Shown here piece by piece: positions 1-5,591 of a DNA stretch of 7,196 nt (within the stretch, counting starts at the first letter, position 1; every line of letters starts with the position of its first letter). The stretch covers positions 1-7,196 of the forward strand of contig CAMWHN010000108.1 in assembly GCA_947174085.1 (NCBI GenBank), written 5' to 3'. The position numbers were made by a program, and so were the translations under genes. Under the pieces are notes generated by a model. It was not told the origin of the DNA and searched no databases. It saw nothing but the letters and a program-made list of their open reading frames with translations. The DNA is from an uncultured Ruminococcus sp. (GTDB taxonomy: Bacteria; Bacillota; Clostridia; Oscillospirales; Ruminococcaceae).

Positions 1-84
1 GCAGAATGTTTATATGGACTTGACCGTTATAACAGAAATCCTAATGATAGCACAGAAGAATTTTTTACAAAAATTTTAAATTAA
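1..84 (+). CDS. 3' end of an unidentified convergent gene (partial)
   Basis: Frame 1 is open from the window edge to a TAA at 82-84 and reads 27 residues, ending in ...EEFFTKILN. The composition (acidic, Asn-, Arg- and Phe-containing) looks like a normal soluble protein tail. Frame 2 on the same strand is also open to 79, so the reading frame is not proven. All three minus-strand frames contain stops here, so this is not a gene in the same direction as its neighbours. If real, it ends 6 bases from the metA stop codon and the two genes converge tail to tail. Too little is visible to name a family. Confidence 0.4.
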   Translation, partial: AECLYGLDRYNRNPNDSTEEFFTKILN

Positions 85-90
85 TAATAA

Positions 91-1014
91 TCAATCACGC
101 ATGTTTTCTAATTCTTTTAAATCAAACGGTGTTTTTTGATAAACGCAATAATTTAACCAATTAGAATACATTAGATTTGCATGACACCGCCATGAAAACA
201 CAGGTTCACAATTTGGATTATCTCCAGCGAAATAATTAAAAGGCACATCAATTGGCAAGCCTTTTTCTAAATCTCTGAAATATTCTTCTTTAAGCGTATC
301 ACGTTCATATTCGTTATGACCAGTTAAAAAAAACTGTCTGCCGTTTTTACTTTCGACCAGAAAAACACCTGCTAAAGCCGAATAAGACAATATACGCAAA
401 TTCGGATTTTTTTCAATATCTTCTCGTTTAATTTCTGCATGTCTCGAATGCGGGACTGGAAACACGTCATCAAATCCCCTTAATAAAGGCGTATTAGTTT
501 CCACCATATGCGGAAATATGCCAAATAATTTTTTATCCAGCATATGTTTCTGAATCCCATAATGATAATATAATCCTGCCAGTGCCGCCCAACAAATATA
601 CATTGTAGAGTATACATGTTTTTTTGTCCAGTCAAGAATCTTGCAAAATTCTTTCCAATAATCCACTTCTTCATAAGCAATATGTTCTACAGGCGCACCA
701 GTAATAATCATACCATCATAGAAATCATGAGATACTTCTTCAAAATTTTTATAAAACGCATTTAAATGACTTTGCGCCGTATTTTTAGAATTATGTGCGA
801 CTTGTAATAAATCTACATCTACTTGCAAAGGTGTATTACTAAGCAAACGCATAAGCTGTGTTTCTGTTTCGATTTTTTTTGGCATGAGATTTAAAATCAG
901 CACTCGCAAAGGTCTAATATCCTGATGTTCTGCGAGATTTTTCGGCATCACAAAAATATGTTCTTGTTCAAGTGTATGATAAGCCGGTAAATCTTCCGGA
1001 ATCCTAATTGGCAT
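91..1014 (-). CDS. metA: Homoserine O-acetyltransferase (MetA/MetAA family)
   Basis: This cytosolic enzyme acylates the hydroxyl of L-homoserine, the committed step that leads to methionine. The 307 residues match the usual MetA length (E. coli MetA is 309) and align end to end: N-terminal MPIRIPEDLPA, VLILNLMPKKIETE (38-51), TGAP (105-108), CWAALA with the nucleophile Cys141, SRHAE (190-194), GHNEYE with His233 and Glu235, and the C-terminal NWLNYCVYQKTPFDL. The family fold is a glutamine-amidotransferase-like domain with a Cys-His-Glu triad. Residue 110 is Glu, where E. coli has Gly111; published work on the family ties Glu here to acetyl-CoA and Gly to succinyl-CoA, so the acetyl form is inferred. 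The ATG at 1012-1014 is preceded by AAAAGGAGG at 8 nt. It lies downstream of, and in the same direction as, the carboxyltransferase operon but beyond a terminator. No S-box or T-box leader fits in the short upstream gap. Confidence 0.96.
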   Translation of the reverse strand: MPIRIPEDLPAYHTLEQEHIFVMPKNLAEHQDIRPLRVLILNLMPKKIETETQLMRLLSNTPLQVDVDLLQVAHNSKNTAQSHLNAFYKNFEEVSHDFYDGMIITGAPVEHIAYEEVDYWKEFCKILDWTKKHVYSTMYICWAALAGLYYHYGIQKHMLDKKLFGIFPHMVETNTPLLRGFDDVFPVPHSRHAEIKREDIEKNPNLRILSYSALAGVFLVESKNGRQFFLTGHNEYERDTLKEEYFRDLEKGLPIDVPFNYFAGDNPNCEPVFSWRCHANLMYSNWLNYCVYQKTPFDLKELENMRD

Positions 1015-1033
1015 AATACCTGCCTCCTTTTTA

Positions 1034-1063
1034 TTGATATTAATATATTATTAGCAAGTACAA
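1034..1063 (-). promoter_or_regulatory. Possible metA promoter with an overlapping near-palindrome
   Basis: Between the upstream terminator and the metA ribosome binding site the minus strand carries TTGTAC (1063-1058), a 15-nt spacer and TAATAT (1042-1037), which is a passable but short-spaced sigma-A promoter. Overlapping it, 1034-1057 is a 24-bp near-palindrome whose two 12-nt arms match at 10 positions and end in TTG/CAA. It could be an operator, but it is almost entirely A/T and such symmetry can arise by chance. The position is right for metA control; the assignment is inference. Confidence 0.28.
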
Positions 1064-1093
1064 AATGAACCGGCAAAAGAAACCGGTTCATTT
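1063..1093 (-). terminator. Rho-independent terminator of the carboxyltransferase operon
   Basis: A perfect 11-bp inverted repeat, AAATGAACCGG / CCGGTTCATTT (1063-1073 and 1083-1093), with a 9-nt loop. The minus-strand transcript leaves the stem with a short U run (UUUUG). It sits 34 bases past the stop of the pyruvate/oxaloacetate carboxyltransferase gene and 49 bases before metA. The U tract is short, so some readthrough into metA is possible. Confidence 0.8.
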
Positions 1094-1126
1094 AAATTTA
1101 TATTATTTAGCAAAATTTTATAAATT

Positions 1127-2542
1127 TTATACAGGGTGTACCTGTTTTTCAGAATCGCCATGCTTGCTATCAAGACCGAAATTTTTATCACGACGTTTTT
1201 CAAAAAATTTCACAGCAACTTGTCCAAACTGTGCATAACTTAATACATCTTCTTCACTTTCTGCCCATTCAGCGCATTCTTTGCGAAGTTTTTCGAGTTC
1301 TGGTTCTAGCAAATCAGCTGGACGGCAATCAATTGGTTTTTCATTGCCAATAATTTTTTTTCTAAATTCTGGGTCAATTGGCACAGGTGTTTGACCATAT
1401 TCGCCACGGACAACGCCTTTAAATTCTTTGGTAACAGTTTTATAACGCTCTCCCATGAGAACATTAAATACAGCCTGTGTGCCGACAATTTGAGAAGACG
1501 GCGTTACCAAAGGCGGATAACCGGCATCTTTACGCACTCTGGGTACTTCTAACAGCACTTCGTTCAGCAAATCTTCTTTTCCGGCTTGTTTGAGCTGTGA
1601 CAGCAAATTAGACAACATGCCCCCTGGTACTTGATAAATCAAAGCCCCTGCGTCAGTTGCAAGCATTTTCTGGTCAATTAAACCCTCATCAATATATTTT
1701 TTACGCAATTTCATGAAATATTCACGAATTTCAGTTAAAAGCATTAAATCAATACCAGTATCATATTTTGTACCCTGTAATGCTGCAACCATAGATTCTG
1801 TTGGCGCATGTGAAGTACCTAACGCTAAAGGTGACATAGCTGTATCAATAATATCAGCACCGGCTTCAATGCCTTTTAGCAAGCACATAGATGCAAGCCC
1901 TGATGTGTAATGCGTATGTAAATCAATTGGCAAATCTACGTTTGCTTTTAAAGCTTTTACTAATTCTTCGCATTTATACGGCGTGAGCAAAGCCGCCATG
2001 TCTTTAATACAAATCGAATCTGCGCCGGCATTTGCGATTTTTTTCGCATATTCTACATAATATTCTGTTGTGAATACTTCTCCGGTCGTATAAGAAATAG
2101 CAACTTGTACTTCTGGTTTTTTACCATTACGAGACGCTTTTTTTGCAGAACTAATCGCCGTTTGTAAATTTCTAATATCATTCAATGCATCAAAAATTCT
2201 GATAACGTCAATGCCATTTTCCACAGATTTTTTTACAAATTCTTGTAATACATCATCTGCGTAATGCCGATAGCCAAGCATATTCTGTCCTCTGAACAGC
2301 ATTTGCAATCTAGTATCTGGCATTTCACGGCGCAAAGTTCTTAATCTTTCCCAAGGGTCTTCACTCAAGAATCTTAAACAAGAATCAAATGTCGCACCGC
2401 CCCAACATTCCACAGAATTAAATCCAACTTCATTCATTTTAGACAAAATCGGAATCATATCTTCTATTTTCATGCGTGTTGCAAGCAAAGACTGATGTGC
2501 ATCACGCAGGACAGTTTCCGTTACTCTTACTTTTTTAGCCAT
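1127..2542 (-). CDS. oadA: Pyruvate/oxaloacetate carboxyltransferase subunit (OadA/PycB/transcarboxylase 5S type, no biotin domain)
   Basis: This subunit transfers a carboxyl group between biotin and pyruvate/oxaloacetate. The 471 residues show an HMGL-like TIM barrel and then the conserved PYC/OADA domain. Motifs: TETVLRDAHQSLLATR (8-23) with metal ligand Asp14, ECWGGATFD (45-53), FRGQNMLGY (83-91), CIKDMAALL with Lys180 (the carbamylated lysine of the family), DLHTHYTSG with metal ligands His209 and His211, and YQVPGGMLSN (303-312). The chain ends near residue 471, whereas full OadA (about 590 residues) continues into a biotinyl domain; here the carrier is the separate gene just upstream. 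The best Shine-Dalgarno, AAAGGA at 2555-2560, lies 12 nt before the ATG, rather long. The gene is last in the operon, 38 nt after the biotin carrier gene. No OadB pump subunit is present, so a soluble transcarboxylase or pyruvate carboxylase partner role is as likely as oxaloacetate decarboxylation. The symbol denotes the family. Confidence 0.93.
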   Translation of the reverse strand: MAKKVRVTETVLRDAHQSLLATRMKIEDMIPILSKMNEVGFNSVECWGGATFDSCLRFLSEDPWERLRTLRREMPDTRLQMLFRGQNMLGYRHYADDVLQEFVKKSVENGIDVIRIFDALNDIRNLQTAISSAKKASRNGKKPEVQVAISYTTGEVFTTEYYVEYAKKIANAGADSICIKDMAALLTPYKCEELVKALKANVDLPIDLHTHYTSGLASMCLLKGIEAGADIIDTAMSPLALGTSHAPTESMVAALQGTKYDTGIDLMLLTEIREYFMKLRKKYIDEGLIDQKMLATDAGALIYQVPGGMLSNLLSQLKQAGKEDLLNEVLLEVPRVRKDAGYPPLVTPSSQIVGTQAVFNVLMGERYKTVTKEFKGVVRGEYGQTPVPIDPEFRKKIIGNEKPIDCRPADLLEPELEKLRKECAEWAESEEDVLSYAQFGQVAVKFFEKRRDKNFGLDSKHGDSEKQVHPV

Positions 2543-2580
2543 AAATTCTTCATGTCCTTTCGTGTGAATAAAATTTATTA

Positions 2581-2955
2581 TCAGCCTACAGTTGCCAAAG
2601 TATCGCCACTCTGTACAGTATCGCCTTTCTTAACAACAATACTAGTAACAGTACCATCACAAGGCGCAACAATATCATTTTCCATTTTCATGGCTTCCAG
2701 AACCATAATCACATCGCCCTTAGAAACACTTGCACCATTGGAAACTTTCACATCAAGAATTGTCCCCGGCATTGGAGCAGTTACTTTTTCACCAGTACCA
2801 ACTGTGGAAGCAGGAGCTGCTGCTGGAGCTGGAGCAGGGGCAGGCGTTGGGGCTGCTACTGGAGCAGTTGCAACAGGTGCAGAAGCGTCAGCACCCAATT
2901 CTTCTACAGCAACATCATACGTTTTGCCATTTACGGTTACATTAAATCTTTTCAT
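2581..2955 (-). CDS. Biotin carboxyl carrier protein (transcarboxylase 1.3S / GcdC type)
   Basis: This is the mobile biotin carrier that shuttles CO2 between the two carboxyltransferase subunits encoded on either side of it. The 124 residues comprise an N-terminal docking strand, MKRFNVTVNGKTYDVAVEEL (1-20), a flexible Ala/Pro linker (about 23-50), and a biotinyl domain (about 55-124) with EAMKMEN, whose Lys90 is the biotinylation site 34 residues from the C terminus. Layout and length are very close to the 123-residue 1.3S subunit of Propionibacterium transcarboxylase as I remember it; decarboxylase carriers of the GcdC/MmdC kind look similar. The start ATG has GGTGG at 2963-2967, 7 nt upstream, a slightly imperfect Shine-Dalgarno. 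The linker DNA is a GC-richer run of GGAGC/GCAGG-like repeats, unlike the AT-rich surroundings, which follows from the Ala/Pro codons. A biotin protein ligase must be supplied from elsewhere. Confidence 0.94.
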   Translation of the reverse strand: MKRFNVTVNGKTYDVAVEELGADASAPVATAPVAAPTPAPAPAPAAAPASTVGTGEKVTAPMPGTILDVKVSNGASVSKGDVIMVLEAMKMENDIVAPCDGTVTSIVVKKGDTVQSGDTLATVG

Positions 2956-2990
2956 AATTTTACCACCATTCTATTATTATCATTATTTTT

Positions 2991-3013
2991 TAATATTTAT
3001 TAATTAAATATTA
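2991..3013 (-). other. A/T-only hairpin across the stop codon of the 12S-like gene
   Basis: A perfect 9-bp inverted repeat, TAATATTTA / TAAATATTA (2991-2999 and 3005-3013), with a 5-nt loop. It contains the TAA stop codon of the upstream carboxyltransferase gene and lies 36 bases before the biotin carrier start. The transcript runs from it into A residues, not U, so it is not a terminator. It may be an intercistronic RNA element, or chance in AT-rich sequence. Confidence 0.35.
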
Positions 3014-4354
3014 AAACGGGAAATTATTATGCTTTTTGGGCAGATTTGTTACACGTTTGCCTTCCAGCATAGCCAGAGATTTACTAATTACATTTCTTAA
3101 ATCACTTGCTGTAATAATTTCATCAACACAGCCCAATTCTGCGGCAGATTTTGCAGATGCAATTGTATTTATATATTCTTTTGCGAGTTCCTGACGTTTC
3201 GCAGTTAAATTATTACAGCCTTTTAATTTATCATGCCAAAGAAATTCAACAGCCGATTCTGGCATTAAAGGTGCGATATAAGCATTTTCCAACGCATAAG
3301 CAAAATCAGCATTGCAACCTTTTCCGGCAAGTGCGACAAATACAGCACCGACAGCTTTTCCAGTGACAACAGAAATTTTTGGTGTTGTCGCTTCAGCATA
3401 ACTTCCGGCAAGTCTTGTTAAAGCTCTTACAGAACCGGCTTGTTCTGAGGCAACATTGCCGTCAAATCCGAGTGTATCAACAAGTGTAATAACTGGAATT
3501 GAAAACGCATCACAAGTACGAACAAATCTAGCAATTTTTGCGCAATCTAATTCTGTTAATTTAGAATCAGTTTTACTAGTTGCAACAATCGCAACTGTAC
3601 TGCCTGTTACAGTTGCTAATGCTGTATATGCTGATTTTCCATAATCTGCATAGACTTCCATTACACTATTACCATCAGCAATACTTGCAACATAGCCAGC
3701 CAAATCATTACCAGAAGCTAATTCCGGTGCTTCGTATTCCATACAAGGCGTACAAGCCATATTATTTACAGGCAAAATATTAATCAAATCTCTAGCCTGT
3801 GCAATAGCCTGTTCCACATTTTCGGCAACAAGAGCTGTAATGCCATTTTCTGCACAAACAGACGCACTGCTTTTTTCAAAATTGGGTGTTAAAAATAATT
3901 CTGCCTGTTGTGTCATAATGACAAAATCTGATGCACAAGCCATAACAGAGGCACTTCCGGCACAAACACCGGCAATAATTGCAATCTGTGGCACAACACC
4001 GGACACAGCAGAAGTTTGTTCTAACATAAGGCTATATGCATTTAATGCACTGGCACTACCGTCCATAAATGCGCCGTTAGAATCATAAATTCCAACAATT
4101 GGCGCACCTGTTTTGCTGGCAAGCCCATACAGCTTCACTATTTTTTCAGCCTGTGCCATACCAACCGCACCATTTTCAACACTTTGGTCTTGTGCAAACG
4201 CATAAACAGGATTGCCATTCACATAGCCATAGGCTGTTACAACGCCGGCAGGCGCAGTTTTTTCCATGACATAAGAACCAATTTCCTGATAAGCACCCTC
4301 GTCAAACAATGCTGTTAATTGCTGTCTGGCAGGGCTATTCAAGTTTTTTTCCAT
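3011..4354 (-). CDS. Divergent acyl-CoA carboxylase-type carboxyltransferase (MmdA / transcarboxylase 12S-like)
   Basis: This is a crotonase-fold carboxyltransferase of the MmdA/PccB/12S family, expected to exchange CO2 between biotin and a second substrate. Numbered from the preferred start (447 residues): GVVTAYGYVNGNPVYAFAQD (37-56), GAPIVGIYDSNGAF (83-96), SGVVPQIAIIAGVCAGSASV (118-137), ARFVRTCDAFSIPVITLVDTLGF (275-297), YAEATTPKISVVTGKAVGAV (319-338), and the C-terminal LPKKHNNFPF (family KKHGNxP). It is short (family about 505-525) and lacks the GGARIQEG, GIIxHGAK and GGAY forms of the CoA/oxyanion-hole motifs, so its substrate is uncertain. An earlier in-frame ATG at 4396 has no ribosome binding site and falls at the predicted transcription start. 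The ATG at 4354 has AGGAAGGAAG upstream and begins MEKNLNSPARQQL, as the family does. It is first in the operon, ahead of the biotin carrier. Confidence 0.85.
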   Translation of the reverse strand: MEKNLNSPARQQLTALFDEGAYQEIGSYVMEKTAPAGVVTAYGYVNGNPVYAFAQDQSVENGAVGMAQAEKIVKLYGLASKTGAPIVGIYDSNGAFMDGSASALNAYSLMLEQTSAVSGVVPQIAIIAGVCAGSASVMACASDFVIMTQQAELFLTPNFEKSSASVCAENGITALVAENVEQAIAQARDLINILPVNNMACTPCMEYEAPELASGNDLAGYVASIADGNSVMEVYADYGKSAYTALATVTGSTVAIVATSKTDSKLTELDCAKIARFVRTCDAFSIPVITLVDTLGFDGNVASEQAGSVRALTRLAGSYAEATTPKISVVTGKAVGAVFVALAGKGCNADFAYALENAYIAPLMPESAVEFLWHDKLKGCNNLTAKRQELAKEYINTIASAKSAAELGCVDEIITASDLRNVISKSLAMLEGKRVTNLPKKHNNFPF

Positions 4355-4363
4355 TTGCAAAAT

Positions 4364-4373
4364 CTTCCTTCCT
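4364..4373 (-). promoter_or_regulatory. Ribosome binding site that fixes the start of the 12S-like gene
   Basis: AGGAAGGAAG on the minus strand lies 9 nt before the ATG at 4354. The alternative in-frame ATG at 4396 has only A/T bases upstream, so this site decides in favour of the 447-residue product. Confidence 0.75.
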
Positions 4374-4401
4374 GACATAGTATCATATTTATACATAATT
4401 A

Positions 4402-4430
4402 ATCATACTATTTTTTTTGATTTTTTTCAA
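4402..4430 (-). promoter_or_regulatory. Sigma-A-type promoter of the carboxyltransferase operon
   Basis: The minus strand has TTGAAA (4430-4425), exactly 17 nt, then TATGAT (4407-4402): a near-consensus -35, ideal spacing and a near-consensus -10. The spacer is nearly all A, in two runs. Transcription should start near 4395, giving a leader of about 40 nt before the ATG at 4354. The -35 box overlaps the TGA stop of the preceding gene (4427-4429), so the operon can be read separately from the dacF-rluB block, although no terminator separates the two. Confidence 0.8.
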
Positions 4431-4822
4431 GTGTTTGCCGGTTTTTCTTTACATTTTTTACAATTTTCCATAACTTCCATAATATTTTCAAGTGTTTTTT
4501 GGCTATTTTTCATAAATCCAAGTTTTATAAGCCTGTCCTGCATTTGCATATCCTGCACAAAAAATACAGCTTTCTGTAAGCATTTTAATTCTGCTTTGAA
4601 CAGCACTGACCTGACAAGCCCGTCACATTGATTCCAGTCATTGTTATCATCTATATCATAAATTAACACTTGTTCTGGTTCATAGGCATAAATAATATAG
4701 CCTTTTATCTCCTGCGCTTCTCTCGCCTCTGAAATATGCAATTCAGCTTGTCCGGAAATTTCTAAATTTTTTAATATTTCCTGATAGCTATCTAAATTTT
4801 TTTGTTCTAAAATTTCAAGCAT
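4427..4822 (-). CDS. Unrecognised small protein, degenerate GNAT-like fold with C-terminal CxxC
   Basis: I cannot name this family with confidence. The 131-residue product has no signal peptide or membrane segment. Its middle, roughly GYIIYAYEPEQVLIYDIDD (41-59), DGLVRSVLFKAELK (67-80), AVFFV (85-89) and RLIKLGF (97-103), follows the strand/helix/strand/LGF order of the C-terminal half of a GNAT acetyltransferase. No clear acetyl-CoA pyrophosphate loop (Q/RxxGxG/A) is seen, so it may be a non-catalytic or divergent member. It ends with Cys121 and Cys124 in NCKKCKEK, which could bind metal or be redox-active; this is speculation. The ATG lies only 2 nt after the rluB stop, with GGAAAGGAA inside the end of rluB at good spacing, so it is translationally tied to rluB. 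It is the last gene before the carboxyltransferase promoter. Confidence 0.8.
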   Translation of the reverse strand: MLEILEQKNLDSYQEILKNLEISGQAELHISEAREAQEIKGYIIYAYEPEQVLIYDIDDNNDWNQCDGLVRSVLFKAELKCLQKAVFFVQDMQMQDRLIKLGFMKNSQKTLENIMEVMENCKKCKEKPANT

Positions 4823-4824
4823 AA

Positions 4825-5556
4825 TTATAATTCCTTTCCAATAGCGTTTCTAATTGCCCTAAGTTCTTCCGGCGTTAAATCTCGCCATGTACCAGCTTTT
4901 AGCATACCTAATTTAACAGGACCTATTGAAGTCCGGCGCAAACGAGCGACTTTTAACCCGACCGCTTCACACATACGGCGAATTTGTCTGTTACGTCCCT
5001 CTTTGATAGTAATTTGCAATACAACACGTTCTGCTTCGTTGTTTAATACTACAATATTAGCCGGCAATGTTTTCTTTCCATCAAGAACAATTCCAGATGC
5101 CATATCTGCTAGTTGTTTTTCTGTCACAGAAGGTCTTACTGTCACACGATATGTTTTAGAAACATGTCTGCTAGGGTGCATAATATCATTGGCAAATTTA
5201 CCATCATTTGTTAATAATAATAATCCTTCTGAATTTCTATCCAGTCTTCCAATCGGATAGACACGTTCGTCAACATCTTCTAACAAATCCATAACACAGC
5301 GTCTATCCAGTTCATCAGAAACCGTAGTCACATAACCACGAGGTTTGTGCAACATGATATAACGCAAATGCTTTTTTTTAGGAATTACAATTTTCTGTCC
5401 ATCTACAGAAATAATATCTTTTGGAGAAGCTTTATCTCCTAATTTAACAGGGCGACCGTTTCTTTGCACTCGCCCTGCCTGTATGAGTACTTCTGCCTTA
5501 CGTCTGGAACAATAGCCCGAATCCGCAAGGATTTTTTGAATCCTGATAAATGCCAC
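4825..5556 (-). CDS. rluB: Pseudouridine synthase, RsuA/RluB family (23S rRNA)
   Basis: It converts a uridine in ribosomal RNA to pseudouridine; RluB-type members act on 23S rRNA near position 2605 (E. coli numbering). The 243 residues have an N-terminal S4 RNA-binding domain (RIQKILADSGYCSRRKAEVLI, split here as residues 5-16 and 17-25, running to about 60) and a catalytic domain with GRLDRNSEGLLLLTNDG, where Asp106 is the catalytic aspartate. KTYRVTV (134-140) and EGRNRQIRRMCEAVG (186-200) are also typical. Length and motif order match the family. The start is GTG at 5556, chosen because AAAGGAGG lies 6 nt upstream and the first residues, MAFIRIQKIL, begin the S4 domain at the usual point. 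It lies 35 nt after dacF and 2 nt before the small GNAT-like gene. RluB and RsuA-type RluF/RluE are hard to separate by eye, but the context favours RluB. Confidence 0.93.
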   Translation of the reverse strand: MAFIRIQKILADSGYCSRRKAEVLIQAGRVQRNGRPVKLGDKASPKDIISVDGQKIVIPKKKHLRYIMLHKPRGYVTTVSDELDRRCVMDLLEDVDERVYPIGRLDRNSEGLLLLTNDGKFANDIMHPSRHVSKTYRVTVRPSVTEKQLADMASGIVLDGKKTLPANIVVLNNEAERVVLQITIKEGRNRQIRRMCEAVGLKVARLRRTSIGPVKLGMLKAGTWRDLTPEELRAIRNAIGKEL

Positions 5557-5591
5557 AAGAATCCTCCTTTGTTATCATAAAAATAATTATA

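Noticed and set aside
59..75. A/T hairpin AATTTTT/AAAAATT between the convergent ends as a terminator for metA
   Set aside because: It has no G/C pairs and no U tract after it in the metA direction, and it falls inside the plus-strand open frame.
1015..1062. S-box, T-box or other riboswitch ahead of metA
   Set aside because: Only about 48 bases separate the upstream terminator from the metA start, which is too short for these RNAs, and no conserved core is seen.
2527..2553. Eight-residue reading frame overlapping the oadA start as a possible leader peptide
   Set aside because: Its ATG is only one base from the AAAGGA site, too close for initiation, and nothing else suggests attenuation.
2495..3007. 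170-codon plus-strand open frame opposite the biotin carrier gene
   Set aside because: Its Ala/Gly-rich core is the mirror image of the Ala/Pro linker codons of the real biotin carrier gene, and it has no family motif.
3840..4088. Plus-strand open frame opposite the 12S-like gene (also 3151-3366, 3456-3644, 3580-3783)
   Set aside because: These are shadows of a clearly coding minus-strand gene, with no recognisable domain and no ribosome binding site noted.
5003..5260. Plus-strand open frame opposite rluB
   Set aside because: It lies fully within a motif-supported pseudouridine synthase gene on the other strand.
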